Shown in pieces: positions 1 to 10,300 of a stretch of DNA of 64,000 nucleotides. The first letter of the stretch is position 1. Every line of letters starts with the position of its first letter. Below the pieces are notes generated by a model. It saw only the letters and a list, made by a program, of their open reading frames with translations, had not been told where the DNA came from and searched no databases. Source of the DNA: an uncultured Pseudomonas sp. (lineage in GTDB: Bacteria; Pseudomonadota; Gammaproteobacteria; Pseudomonadales; Pseudomonadaceae); contig NZ_CAMPHI010000024.1 in NCBI RefSeq assembly GCF_946885955.1, positions 1 to 64,000 on the forward strand, given 5' to 3'. The position numbers and the translations under genes were made by a program.

Positions 1-637
1 TCTACGTCAACGCTTATTTCGAACTTTATTCAGCCTTCAGCGTAATACGGCCAAATGCCTTCTTTCCGGCCGGGAATATGGGGGCACATCCAGCCACCAT
101 CTACCGCATATGCATATTATGTTCAGCCAGTACCCTGCCCTGGACTACCGTGGTATGCCGAAGGCATGTTGCGCCGCACAATAGTAGTAGCGCCCTACCA
201 GAAGCCTCCGGTCAAACCCGTGCTCTTCAGCAAGACCGCCAATACCCGCAACGACCACGACCATCCGACGGGGTTCCCTGCCGGCGTCGAATACCTGCAG
301 CCAGGCCCGGCCTTGCGCGGTTTTACGCAATACCGCCTTATTATTGAATTCAGCTCACTTGCCACCGCGCGCCATCTGGCACCAAGGGGTGACTGTGATG
401 CACACCCTGTCCTCGTCCAACCTTGCTACGAGCCAGCAACCGGCGGCGTCTAAGAACTGATCGCGCTCAATCAGAGCGGCCACAAGCAACCCGATCGCAG
501 TCGCAGGACTTGATCTGGTTCGCAGCGTTCACCTGCGACCGGCAGCAGGTGCCGTGAAGGGGAACTATCAGAAACTACCTTCCTCTTACTAACTCAAGCC
601 CGGGCCGCTGGCGAACTCGGTCCGGCTGAAACGGAGA
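1..637. other. Left-edge stretch without a recognisable gene
   Basis: I see no open frame here with recognisable protein motifs; the frames that stay open (for example 55-453) have low-complexity, proline-rich translations and no good ribosome binding site. A hairpin lies at 530-551, with stem CACCTGC/GCAGGTG and an 8-nt loop. It sits about 90 nt upstream of the kinase gene and is probably in its leader. No terminator or promoter can be assigned with confidence. Confidence 0.5.
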
Positions 638-2260
638 ATGCTCACTCAGCGGATGTATACGGACTTTTCCATGGACGAACGATTACCCGATATCCCCAGC
701 TATAGCGTGCATAGCCGGCTTGGCAAGGGTGGGATGGCCGAGGTCTACCTGGCAACCCAAGAATCGCTGCACCGCAAGGTGGCCGTGAAAGTGCTGCTCA
801 GCGCCAATGACGAGGCGTTCAGTAAGCGTTTTATCCGCGAAGGGCATATCGTCGCCTCGTTGCACCACCCCGCAATCATCACCATCCACGACATCGACAA
901 ACTGGCCGATGGCCGCTACTACCTGGCCATGGAATTCGTCGGCGGTGGCGATCTGGCCCAACACAAGGGCGAGGTATTCGAGCCCAAGCGCGCCCTCGAC
1001 ATCGTCCGGCAGATCGCCGGTGGCCTCGCCGTGGTGCATGACCAGGGCCTGATACACCGCGATATCAAACCGGCGAATATCCTCTTTCGTAATGACGGTT
1101 CCGTGGTCATCACCGATTTCGGTATCGCCAAGGCATTGGAAATGGACAGCGAGCTCACCGGTCTAGGCGTCATGGTCGGTAGCCCGGCTTACAGCAGCCC
1201 GGAGCAGGCGCAGTGCCTGCCGCTGGATATCCGCACCGACATCTACAGCCTGGGGGTCATCCTTCTGGAGATGCTGATCGGCACCAACCCATATCGCGGC
1301 GCCAGCTATACCCAGACTGTAATGAACCATGTACAGATGCCACCGCCTAGCCTGCCGGCGCATATCGGCCCCTACGCTCCGCTGCTTGAACGGATGCTGG
1401 CCAAAGACCCGAATGACCGCTTTGCGAACTGCCGAGCACTGCTGCAGGCGCTGGACGAACTGGGCGAACCCGAGCCCCAGCCAGAACCTGAACCAACGGC
1501 CGAGCCGCGCGATGCGGAGCAGGACCTCACCCGAATAGCACCGGGAGTGGTGGACTACCCACGCCCCCAGGCAGAGCCCACCCGCGGCCCTCGCCGGGGC
1601 GTGCGCCTGCTGCTGACCGGGCTTGGCGGCTTGCTGCTGGTCGGCGCGGCGAGCGGCACGGGTCTGTACATTCAGCAGCAAATCGAGATTGCCGATCTGC
1701 TGGCGCGTGCCGAACAGCGTCTGGCCGAAGGCACGCTGGTCGAGCCGGCCCAGAACAACGCCACGTACTTCTTCAACCAGGCACTACAACTCGACGAAGA
1801 CAACGAAAATGCCCGTCAGGGGCTGCAACGTGTACTCGAAGCGCAACTCGCCGGCTACCGCCAACTGGCCGAGCAACGGATCACCGAGGTACATCTGCTG
1901 GAACCGGAGAACGACAGCGCGGTGTTCTATTATCGGCAGATGCTCAACCTGGCTCCGGGCGATACCGAAGCCCTGGCCGGCTTGAACCAAGTAGCGCTGA
2001 TTTATGCCGACTTGAGCAAAAAAGCCTATGCCAGAGGTGACTACGATCTGGCACGGGCCTACACCAAACACGGGCTGGAAGCCTATCCAGACAGCCCAGA
2101 ACTGCTCGCGCTGCGCGACCAGCAGCAGAAGCGCGGGCGCAGCAGCCCGGAGCCGCACCCAGCCCCCTCATCCATCCCGCCAATTGAAGAGCCACGCCCG
2201 GTGATAGAAGAACCGGAAAAGCCGAGTGCTATCAGACGGATATGGAACCGCCTGTTCTAA
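638..2260 (+). CDS. Membrane-anchored Ser/Thr protein kinase with periplasmic repeat domain
   Basis: A Hanks-type serine/threonine kinase. The N-terminal 275 residues form the kinase domain: glycine loop LGKGGMAEVY (28-37), catalytic lysine K51, catalytic loop HRDIKPAN (140-147), DFG at 160-162 and an SPEQA substrate loop near 187. A Pro/Glu-rich linker (277-290) leads to one membrane segment (about 322-345). A C-terminal domain of about 195 residues follows, with TPR-like repeats (for example ALQLDEDNENARQGL) that should lie in the periplasm. GGAG lies 4 nt upstream of the chosen ATG; an internal ATG at 671 is the alternative. The gene converges on tagQ. It is distinct from ppkA in this cluster because it lacks the von Willebrand A domain. 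A role in tuning the T6SS threonine-phosphorylation pathway is an inference from position only. Confidence 0.88.
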   Translation: MLTQRMYTDFSMDERLPDIPSYSVHSRLGKGGMAEVYLATQESLHRKVAVKVLLSANDEAFSKRFIREGHIVASLHHPAIITIHDIDKLADGRYYLAMEFVGGGDLAQHKGEVFEPKRALDIVRQIAGGLAVVHDQGLIHRDIKPANILFRNDGSVVITDFGIAKALEMDSELTGLGVMVGSPAYSSPEQAQCLPLDIRTDIYSLGVILLEMLIGTNPYRGASYTQTVMNHVQMPPPSLPAHIGPYAPLLERMLAKDPNDRFANCRALLQALDELGEPEPQPEPEPTAEPRDAEQDLTRIAPGVVDYPRPQAEPTRGPRRGVRLLLTGLGGLLLVGAASGTGLYIQQQIEIADLLARAEQRLAEGTLVEPAQNNATYFFNQALQLDEDNENARQGLQRVLEAQLAGYRQLAEQRITEVHLLEPENDSAVFYYRQMLNLAPGDTEALAGLNQVALIYADLSKKAYARGDYDLARAYTKHGLEAYPDSPELLALRDQQQKRGRSSPEPHPAPSSIPPIEEPRPVIEEPEKPSAIRRIWNRLF

Positions 2261-2357
2261 CCGACTTCACACAAGGCCTCCCCCCACCGCCTTCAGTCAA
2301 CCAACGCCCAGGTCGATCCACTTGCGGATCTTTTGGCTGACGACATACCCATTTCAT

Positions 2358-3236
2358 TCATGCGCTGCCGCACGCATCGCCGCCCCAGTCGCCGATGTCG
2401 GGATTGTTGCAGGCGCTGCTGACGATGGTCGTGCCGCGGCTGCTGACGGCCTTCGCTTCACTGCGCTTGGTTGCGGCTTGTTGCAGTTTCTTCTCGGTGG
2501 CCAACGCTTCTTGCGGTACTGCTTTAGCTTTGACGGCTGGTTTGCTGGCGGCGACCGTCACGGTTCGACGTTCGACGCCGACTTCTTGCAGGTCCTTCTC
2601 GTACGCCTGGGTGTATGTCTCAATGTCCTCGCCGGTGCGACCGTCCACTGCCGCCAGCAAGGCGTTGGTTTCCTGTAGCCCGCTGACGATTTCGGCGAAA
2701 CGGCTGCGGCCTTCGCTGTCGCTGATGCTCCTGGCCCGGTGCGCCGCCTGCAGATTGTGGAATTCTCGTTGATAACAATCCTGGGCAGCTTTGGCATAGA
2801 CGATGCTGCGATCCAGATCCTCGCTGCTGCGTTCGAAGTCGCCAGCGTAGGATGCGATCCGTTGTCTGTCGTCGGCGATCTGTTTCTGCCGTTCGCTGTA
2901 ATAGCCGGCCGCGCCACCGACCAAGGCGCCGGCGGCTGCGCCGATCAGTGCATTGCGCCCAGCGTTGTCGCCGCCGCCCAGAGCGCCCGCCAAGCCACCG
3001 ATCAGCCCACCGGCTACGGCGCCGGTAGCGACGGTTTTTTGCATCGCCGCGTCGGAGCTGCGCAACTGGCTGACCGGCTCGTAGCACGCCGGGTAGTAAT
3101 TGGCTTTGGTCGTGGCCGCGACCTTGGAACTGACGCCGCCACCGAAATTGGCGCAGCCGCTGATCAACACGGCTGAAAAGGCTGCACTGCAAAGCAAGGT
3201 GGAATGCAACAACGAATGCTTATGACAATGTTCCAT
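2358..3236 (-). CDS. tagQ: TagQ-like outer membrane lipoprotein
   Basis: The product starts with a lipoprotein signal peptide ending in the lipobox LISGC (about residues 21-25). A glycine-zipper segment follows (AVAGGLIGGLAGALGGG and ALIGAAAGALVGGAAG), then a mainly helical, charged C-terminal half. In P. aeruginosa TagQ is the outer-membrane lipoprotein that anchors TagR in the TagQRST-PpkA sensing pathway that activates the H1-T6SS. The position as the last gene of the tagT-tagS-tagR-tagQ series supports this name. The frame is open further upstream to 3341, but only the ATG at 3236 gives a signal peptide, and GAGAG lies about 8 nt before it. The 94 nt to tagR hold nothing else obvious. Confidence 0.82.
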   Translation of the reverse strand: MEHCHKHSLLHSTLLCSAAFSAVLISGCANFGGGVSSKVAATTKANYYPACYEPVSQLRSSDAAMQKTVATGAVAGGLIGGLAGALGGGDNAGRNALIGAAAGALVGGAAGYYSERQKQIADDRQRIASYAGDFERSSEDLDRSIVYAKAAQDCYQREFHNLQAAHRARSISDSEGRSRFAEIVSGLQETNALLAAVDGRTGEDIETYTQAYEKDLQEVGVERRTVTVAASKPAVKAKAVPQEALATEKKLQQAATKRSEAKAVSSRGTTIVSSACNNPDIGDWGGDACGSA

Positions 3237-3330
3237 GGTCGTTCTCTCATGCTTGAGTGTGTTGATCCCTTCCTGGTTCGATCCGGTGCATCTCACCCTC
3301 ACCCGACGACCAACTACTAAGGGGGACGTT

Positions 3331-5163
3331 TCAAGGGGCAAGCAGCTCCTTCAAAATGTCTGCCGGGGCTGCTCTGGTTTGTTGGCGGTATTCGCCAACA
3401 TGACGCACGAACAGAGTGGCTCGTTTCACTAAACTCTTACCCAATACCGGGTTGCGATTGAGTTCTTCACGGGTGCGCTGGAACTGGGTCTGGATCACTT
3501 CATCGGAATAACGCGTTCCCGTGTTCAGGTTGTCGATATAGATCGCCACTGCACCGTCCAGCGCCGTGCGCCCATTGGCGATGGCCGACTCGTAGAGTTG
3601 CACCGCGCTCCGGTCGTTGGCGGTGCGGGCCTTGGCCAGGCTGTTCTGCAGATTGGTAAGACGGATGTTGTAGTTGTTGACGGTTTCCGCGACCAACGCC
3701 GCCGATTGGATCAGGTTGGCCGCCGCCTCCTGGCGCTGCTGAGCGATCAGCGAAACGTTGCGTTTGAGCTCTTCGTTGACCAGCGCCAAGCGGGCTTGCA
3801 GGTCCGGGTCCTGGCTGTCGGCGATGATGTTGTCGAGCAATTGGGTGGTGTCGTCGGCGTCGGCGATTTCATCGGTCAACCCGGCCAGGCGGCCCTCTCT
3901 TTGCCACTGGGCGAACAACTCCTGATAGCGTGAACGCGGTGCCGACAAGGCCCCCAAAGCAACCCGAAAACCGGTGGTTTCATTGCGCTGTTCGCTGCCT
4001 TGGGCGGTGAATAGCGGGTACTCACGACGCATGCCGGTGAACAGGGTCAGCTCGCCTTCCAGGTAGTTGCCGCCCTTGACCACGAAACCGCCGTAAGTGC
4101 CCTGACGACGCCCGCCATGCACCATCTGGAATGGGTCGTAAACCATTTCCGCGGCATTGCCGATTACATCGTGTAGCCCCAACGGATTGGCCTTGCGCAT
4201 ACCTATCGGCAACAGCCGTGAGCCCTGCCCCGTGCCGCCGGCCACTTGGTTATAAACCGCCCAGTCGGCCAACGGGCCGTCGCCGTCGCTGCCCTCCTCC
4301 TTGCGCGGAAACAACCGCCCCTCCAGCTCCTGGCGGCTGACCGCTTGGCCGCCGCGGGCGGCGTATTCCCACTCCACTTCAGTGGGCAAACGGACGAACG
4401 CCATGCCGCCGTCTTCCGGCTTGTCACCACGCCCGCTGATCGGCAATCGCTCGCGGTGATGCTCGAGTAGCCAGGCGCTATAGACCGCGGCGAAACGTTC
4501 CGCGTCGAAGCGGGAGATGCTGACCTTGGGTCGCCGCGCCGATACGCCGCTGGGCATTTGCGCGCAGCCCGGCGGTTCGTCTCCGCCTGCCAATGCCGCG
4601 GCTTGCGCCATGACCGTTTGATACTGACGTTCGGTGACCTCGTACTTGCCGACGAAATACAGCATGGGCTTGAGCAATGCGTCGTCCTGAGTCTTGGGCA
4701 GGATGGGGCCGATGCGGCCTTGCCAGTCAACCGGCAGGTCCTCAAGGAGGAACTGGCCGTTGATGTAGTCGCGGCGGTACCCGGAAATGAACGACTGCTG
4801 ATAACCCGGATCGCCCTCGCTGAAGGGGTAACCGAGGCTGACTTCCTTATCGTCCAGGGTGCCACGGGCGAGGATATAGACGTAGCGGAACACCATCTCA
4901 CCACCGCACGGCAGCGGCAGGCTGACATCGTCGGCCAAGGGTTTCGGATTATCCAAGTCGGCTGTGCTGGCGGCTGGCACTTCTTGCTGTGATACCTCTA
5001 CGACAGACTGTTGTTCCGCCTCTTGAGGTTGTTGTGGTTGCTGAATCGGCTGCGCAGCCGTCGATTGCGGATTTGAGGGCTTGCTCGCTGGTTCATCAGC
5101 CTTGGAACAACCTAGCAGCGACAGCAATGCGCAGCAGGCGAGCCACCGTAGTGCAATCGGCAC
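3331..5163 (-). CDS. tagR: TagR, formylglycine-generating-enzyme-like activator of T6SS
   Basis: The central region has the FGE-sulfatase/SUMF1-like fold signature: YEVTERQYQTVM, RLPTEVEWEYAARGG, NPLGLHDVIGNAAEMVYDP and TTGFRVAL. In H1-T6SS, TagR acts in the periplasm upstream of PpkA to promote kinase activation. The C-terminal 190 residues are helical. The start is uncertain: the frame is open from an ATG at 5400 that overlaps tagS, but residues 1-79 of that version read through repetitive intergenic DNA. A GTG at 5163 would begin exactly at a lipoprotein-type signal peptide with lipobox LLGC. No Shine-Dalgarno precedes the GTG; GAAGG does lie before the 5400 ATG. A lipobox would suggest lipid anchoring of TagR in this strain. 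Confidence 0.8.
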   Translation of the reverse strand: MPIALRWLACCALLSLLGCSKADEPASKPSNPQSTAAQPIQQPQQPQEAEQQSVVEVSQQEVPAASTADLDNPKPLADDVSLPLPCGGEMVFRYVYILARGTLDDKEVSLGYPFSEGDPGYQQSFISGYRRDYINGQFLLEDLPVDWQGRIGPILPKTQDDALLKPMLYFVGKYEVTERQYQTVMAQAAALAGGDEPPGCAQMPSGVSARRPKVSISRFDAERFAAVYSAWLLEHHRERLPISGRGDKPEDGGMAFVRLPTEVEWEYAARGGQAVSRQELEGRLFPRKEEGSDGDGPLADWAVYNQVAGGTGQGSRLLPIGMRKANPLGLHDVIGNAAEMVYDPFQMVHGGRRQGTYGGFVVKGGNYLEGELTLFTGMRREYPLFTAQGSEQRNETTGFRVALGALSAPRSRYQELFAQWQREGRLAGLTDEIADADDTTQLLDNIIADSQDPDLQARLALVNEELKRNVSLIAQQRQEAAANLIQSAALVAETVNNYNIRLTNLQNSLAKARTANDRSAVQLYESAIANGRTALDGAVAIYIDNLNTGTRYSDEVIQTQFQRTREELNRNPVLGKSLVKRATLFVRHVGEYRQQTRAAPADILKELLAP

Positions 5164-5169
5164 CGAATC

Positions 5170-5225
5170 GTAGGTTGGTGCTGAGGAACGAAGCCCAACC
5201 AGGTTGCCCGGTTGGGTATTCTTGT
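5170..5225. repeat. Nested GGTTGG/CCAACC stem-loops between tagS and tagR
   Basis: Two overlapping inverted repeats occur here: GGTTGG-t-GCT with AGC-CCAACC, and CCCAACC with GGTTGGG around a 9-nt loop. The segment resembles the short dispersed intergenic palindromes common in Pseudomonas genomes. It lies inside the open frame upstream of tagR, which argues that the frame is fortuitously open here. Confidence 0.5.
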
Positions 5226-5290
5226 GCGCTGTACCCGTTGCCTGTTGCATGACTTGCGCAAAGAGCACCTCAGGAAAAAGCACACGCGAT

Positions 5291-5317
5291 CTGTAGGAGC
5301 CAGCTTGCTGGCGATCC
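5291..5317 (+). repeat. REP palindrome (GTAGGAGCCAGC-TT-GCTGGC type)
   Basis: GTAGGAGCCAGCTTGCTGGC followed by GATCC is a Pseudomonas repetitive extragenic palindrome, with stem GCCAGC/GCTGGC and a TT loop. A near-identical copy is at 53114-53138. Its presence inside the T6SS operon, between tagS and tagR, is unusual because REPs normally sit outside coding sequence. It supports a tagR start downstream of it. Confidence 0.75.
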
Positions 5318-5392
5318 GGGTCGGCAAGCAGAGCAACAGCATCGGTTGCATGCAGCACATCACCGGGGCGAAGCCTATTTTTTGCCAGTCCA

Positions 5393-6604
5393 TCAGACAT
5401 CGCGCAGCCCTTCCGAAGCTTCGATTTGCGCCGCCCGCCAGCCGCCAGACGCAGCGGCCAGGCTGCTGCACAGCAAGGTCGCCAGCAGTGCGAGCAGGTA
5501 GTGACCCGGCAGCAGGCGGCAGGCGTACTCGCCCGGGGTTTGCTGGAACAAGCGGTTCAGGCCGACCTCGGCGGCGCCATACAGCCCCCAGGCCAAGAGC
5601 AAGCCGAACATGCCGGTGTAGAGCGCCTGCCACACGACGAACGCGACCAGCGCGGTGGACGAAAAACCCAGCAGTCGCAACACCGACAAAGCCCGACGCT
5701 TGCGTTCCACCGCGGCCAGGGCGCTGGCGGTCATGGCGGCGAAGGCACCGCCCAGGGCCAAGCCGGCGATGATCCAGAACACCACGCTGAGGTTGCGGCT
5801 GAGCGAGCGGACCTGGGCGATGGCATCGGCCTGGGTGGCCACTTCCAGATTGCGCGCGGCGAAATAGCGGCGCAGCACTTCGACCCCTTCCAGGTCTTCG
5901 GCATACAGGCGAAAGCTGGGATAGATCCTGGCGTTCTCCTGCGCCTGGCTCCTTCCCGACCAGCCCAACGCCGGCACCGCCAGACCGTCGCGATAGTCTT
6001 CCGCCGCCTCCAGAAGCTGCAGAGGGGCGAACAGCGCATCGCGCGCAAAGGCTCTGAGCGGCAGAACGCCTTGCACCTTCAGCTCGGTACGCTGGTATTC
6101 CGGGCGACCGTCGACTTGCCGGCCAAAGGCCGCGCTCAGGCGATCGCCGGCTTTCACCCCGAGTTTTTCCGCAGCCCGCTGGCTGAGCAGCACGCTATCC
6201 GCGGGCAGCGGCAATAGCTGCGGCGGCACCAGCGGATCGCCAGCGGCGGTGGGAATCATCTCCACCGTCACACTCCGTTCGTCGGCGGATGGTTCTGCGA
6301 TGGACAGCTCTGCAGTGGCGGCGATCTGTCGGGTGCGCGGCAAGGCGAAGGCCACGTCGGCGCGTGCAGCCAGTTCGGCAATCGTCTCGGCGCTGAAGCG
6401 CGCGCCACCCAAGGGCACGATTTCGCGCACCGCCGGGTCGCGCTCCAGGCGCTCGGTCAGGCTGCTGATCAGGCCGAACTTGAGGCCGAACAACACCAGC
6501 AAGGGTGCCAGCACCGCGACCAGGGCCAATATCGCACAGGCCGACAGGCGAGCATCGGCGCGGTAGTCGTGCCAGGCCAGCTGGCTCATCAGCGCCAATC
6601 CCAT
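5393..6604 (-). CDS. tagS: TagS, ABC transporter permease (FtsX/LolCE-like)
   Basis: A four-helix permease of the FtsX/MacB/LolCE type: one N-terminal membrane segment (about residues 20-42), a large periplasmic domain, and three C-terminal segments (around 270-300, 315-345 and 365-390). With TagT it should form an inner-membrane ATP-driven complex that passes a periplasmic signal to PpkA in the TagQRST pathway; the substrate is not known. The start ATG overlaps the tagT stop by one base, so translation is coupled. The order tagT-tagS-tagR-tagQ is that of HSI-I. Confidence 0.88.
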   Translation of the reverse strand: MGLALMSQLAWHDYRADARLSACAILALVAVLAPLLVLFGLKFGLISSLTERLERDPAVREIVPLGGARFSAETIAELAARADVAFALPRTRQIAATAELSIAEPSADERSVTVEMIPTAAGDPLVPPQLLPLPADSVLLSQRAAEKLGVKAGDRLSAAFGRQVDGRPEYQRTELKVQGVLPLRAFARDALFAPLQLLEAAEDYRDGLAVPALGWSGRSQAQENARIYPSFRLYAEDLEGVEVLRRYFAARNLEVATQADAIAQVRSLSRNLSVVFWIIAGLALGGAFAAMTASALAAVERKRRALSVLRLLGFSSTALVAFVVWQALYTGMFGLLLAWGLYGAAEVGLNRLFQQTPGEYACRLLPGHYLLALLATLLCSSLAAASGGWRAAQIEASEGLRDV

Positions 6605-7311
6605 CAGTCGGCCTCCAGCAGGGTTGCGACTACTGCGCCAGCGTTGTCGCGTTGTACCTGCAAGCGTCGCAACTGCAGCCCGACCCGCTGCGCCAGGGTC
6701 TCATCGTGGGTGGCGACGACGATGCAGGCGCCCTGCTCCTCGGCCTGGGCCACCAGCAACTGCATGACCCGCTCGGCATTCAGAGGGTCGAGCGACGCGG
6801 TGGGTTCGTCGGCCAGCACTAGCGCCGGCCCATGAGCCAGGGCCCGGGCGATGCCGACGCGCTGGCGTTGGCCAACCGAAAGCGCCGCCGGCAGTTTATG
6901 CAACTGATCGGCGATCTCCAGGCGCTCGGCCAGGCGTTGCACGCCGGCATCCTCGGTCATACCCAGCAGCGCACGGGACAGGCCGATATTGCGGCGTACA
7001 TCGAGAAAGCCGAGCAAGCCACCGGTTTGCAGCACGTAGCCCATGGCCCGGCTGCGTAATGCGGCGAGCTGATCATGGCGGCCATGGCGCCAGAGTCCGG
7101 CGATATCGCTGATACGGCCGTTGAGGGTCAGCTCCAGGGTGCCGCCCGGATCCGGGCTGAGCGCCAGGGCCAGCAGGTCCAGCAAGGTGCTTTTGCCGCT
7201 GCCGCTGGCGCCCACCAGGGCCAGGCGTTGCCCCGGCTGCAAGTCCAGACGCGGCACCAGCAGGCTATAGCCGGCGCCGCGGCTTTTGCGGATATCGCGC
7301 AGGCGCAACAT
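6604..7311 (-). CDS. tagT: TagT, ABC transporter ATP-binding protein
   Basis: A 235-residue ABC ATPase. It has Walker A GASGSGKST (34-42), a signature region LSVGQRQRVGIARAL, Walker B ALVLADEPTASLD, and a switch histidine in VVATHDE. The size and the LolD/MacB-like sequence match the partner of an FtsX-type permease, here TagS. The ATG at 7311 overlaps the ppkA stop codon as ATGA. A longer upstream open frame exists but runs inside ppkA and is not needed. It acts with TagS at the inner membrane as part of the H1-type activation pathway. Confidence 0.9.
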   Translation of the reverse strand: MLRLRDIRKSRGAGYSLLVPRLDLQPGQRLALVGASGSGKSTLLDLLALALSPDPGGTLELTLNGRISDIAGLWRHGRHDQLAALRSRAMGYVLQTGGLLGFLDVRRNIGLSRALLGMTEDAGVQRLAERLEIADQLHKLPAALSVGQRQRVGIARALAHGPALVLADEPTASLDPLNAERVMQLLVAQAEEQGACIVVATHDETLAQRVGLQLRRLQVQRDNAGAVVATLLEAD

Positions 7312-10300
7312 CAGGGCAACGTCGCCAGCGGCACGCGATAGAGCGCGTCGCCAGGTTGTGCATCGCCGAACCGCACCCAATTGGCGATGTCGTTGTGGAA
7401 GGTTTCGTAGAGGCGGATCTTCGATTCCAGTTCGTCGATAAAATCCTCTTGCTCGGCCACGCTCAGCGACAGCCAGAGATCCTGGGTCATGTTCAGCGAC
7501 TTGCTGCGGTATGGCAGCCCCTCCAGATATTCGCCGAGCACGCCGGACTCGGCCAGGTTGCGGCCCTGTGTGAGGCCGGTAGGATCGCGGCTCATGTAAG
7601 CGCTGGCGCTGGCGATTTCCGCGAAGAAGTCCTTGGGCGCCGATTGGCTGCGCCGCGCCGCATCGACGATCAGCTTGAGCGATTGTTGCAGATCGTTGAG
7701 CTGCAACTTGGTCAGCAGCACGCAAACCTGAAAGGCCGGCAGCGAGGGGTTGGTCAGGTCGTGATCGGCGGTCCAGGCGGTGACCAGCTGCGGCGCCTGC
7801 ACGGCGTTGCGCCGGCCGAGAAAGTCCATGTGCATGGCGTAACCGATGGCCGCGCTCTTGCCCGCGATGCTGCGCGAAACCTGCGGCGCGCTGGGTTCCA
7901 GCCCCTGGTCGTTACCAACCTGATGCACCAGTTCGGCAAAGCTGCTGCCGATTTCGGCGACGCTCTGTCCGAACTTGCCCACCTCGCCTTCGGCTACGGG
8001 AATATACAGGTCACCGATCTGCGGGTTGGCGTCGGCGCTGAGGCTGCGGTATTGCTGCTCGGCGAAAGCGTGGTTGTCCTTGCCCAGCGGCGTGCGCAGG
8101 TGCAGGACGTAGATCTTGATCTGCTTCCCCAGCGCCGCCTCGCGCACCTCGGCCTCGTTCATCTGAGTGTGGCTCAGCGGATCGCTCTTGCGCAGCGCCC
8201 CGGCGTCGGTGACCAGCAGGATCAGACGGCCGCTGTAAGGCGACCAGTCCATGCCTTCGATCGCTTCCATCACTCCGGCGAAGGCGTCTTCGTTGAATGC
8301 ATGGCTGGAAATGTCGGTGGCCCTGACCTGGCGAGCCAACTCGGCGAAGCGCTGCGGGTCGCTGCCCTCCTCCAGCGTTACCAGGGTGCGGCTGACGTAT
8401 TCCAATCCCGGGGTTTTGTCGACATTGCTGCGAAAGCCGACCAGACCGAAGCTGACGTTGTCCAGGTCGCCACGCTCGGCTATTCGCCGATATAGCTCCT
8501 GCACCACTTGGTTGACCCGGTCGATATAGGGCTGCATCGACACCGAGGTGTCGACCACCAGGACGATGCCGGTGCGGAATCTGTCGTGCCGCTGGACCTG
8601 GCCGCCATCGCCCTGCCGTTCGGCATCGCCAGGGTCGATCGAGGCGATATTGAGCACCTGCACGGGCAGGCCGTCGCCATCGAAGCCCTCACGCGACTCG
8701 AAGATCGGCAGCAGGTAGAACTGCTCCTGGGGAATGGCTTGGTCGACTGGTTCCAAGGCCACTATCTGGGGGGCGACCTTATCCTCGTAGCGCGCCTGAT
8801 GCAGCGCCGTCCGGGCCGCAGCGGTGTCGCCGAGAAACTGCTCCACCGCTGCGGCCGAATCCAAGAACATCACCGGCGAGCGCCCGGAACGTTCGGTGAA
8901 CTTGAGCACCAGGCTTTGCTTCCAGTCGCTCACCATGGCGGCCGCCAGCCAGCCATCACGCTGGCCATCGCTGGATGCGCCGATCTCCAGCCAATCCTGA
9001 CCGTCGACCTGTTGCCGGCGATAGACATAGAACACCGAGAACGCCGGTACCGGCTCGCCCTGCCCTGCTGCTCCCGCCTGGTTGGCCAAGCGTGCCCCTG
9101 GCTTGCTCAGTACGCGCTGGAACAGGGTTTTCTTGCCCGGCAGCAGCAGCGGCCGTTCACCGCCATCGGCGGTGTCGGCCTGGGCTGTCGTGGCATCGCT
9201 GTGCGACATGGCGCCATTGTCCTTTGGCGCTTCGACCTCGGCGCGTTCCAACGGGTTCGAGGGTGGACTGGTAAACCACCAGTAACCGCCGCCGAGCAGG
9301 GCCAGCAGCACAACCACTATCCCGGCGAGCGCCAGCATGGGTCCACGCGCCTGGATCGAGGGCTGATCGCCCACCGGCGGCACAACGGCCCGACGTTCGC
9401 TGGCGTCGGTTCCGCTTGCCTCGCCGTTCGGCATTTCGGCCGCCAACGGCGGCATATTCACCGACACCGGTGACAGGCCGCCGAGGTCGGTGCTGGTGGG
9501 CTGCGGCGCCTCGATATCGACAGGCAGCGGGCGGAACTGGGTCGCTTGGTTGTCGTCCTGCATTGATGCGGCGGCTGGCAGGTTGTCGAGCGCCGCTATC
9601 AGCTCCGCCGTGTTGGCGAAGCGCTCGGCCGGGTCCTTGGCCAGCAACTTGGCGAGGATCGCCTGATAACGGCCCTGCTCGATCGGCAGCGACGGCAGCG
9701 GCTCGGTCAGGTGCGCCAGAGCCGTGGACAGCGAATCGGCGCCGACATAGGGCAGCTTGCCGGTGAGGATTTCATAGAACACCACGCCCAGGGCATAGAG
9801 GTCGGCGCGCCCGTCGATCTGCTGACCGCGCGCCTGTTCCGGGCTCATGTAGCTGGGCGTGCCGACGGCGAAGCCGGCCTGGGTGAACTGGGTGCGATCC
9901 TCCAGGGATTTGGCGATGCCGAAATCGGAGAGCACCGCCGTACCATCGGCGCGGAACAGAATATTGGCCGGTTTCACATCGCGATGGACCAACCCCAGGT
10001 CGTGGGCATAGCCCAGGGCCGAGGCGATTTGGCGCAGGTAGAGCAAGCCCTGCTCGACGCTCAGGCCCGCGGCGATACGCTCCTTGAGCGTGCCGTTGGG
10101 CAGGTATTCCATGGCCATGTAGTAGTGAGTGCCTACATTGCCGATATCGTAGATGGTCACCGTATGAGGGTGGGACAGCCGGGCCAGGGTTTTGCCCTCG
10201 CGCAAGAACCGCTCGCAGAAGCTGCGGTCGGCCGCCAGCGCCGCCGCCATGATCTTCAGCGCGACCTTGCGCTCCAGCGAGCGTTGGGTTGCCAGGTACA

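Noticed and set aside
55..453. 132-codon open frame at the left edge
   Set aside because: Low-complexity, proline-rich translation without motif; overlapping frames are equally open and no ribosome binding site is seen.
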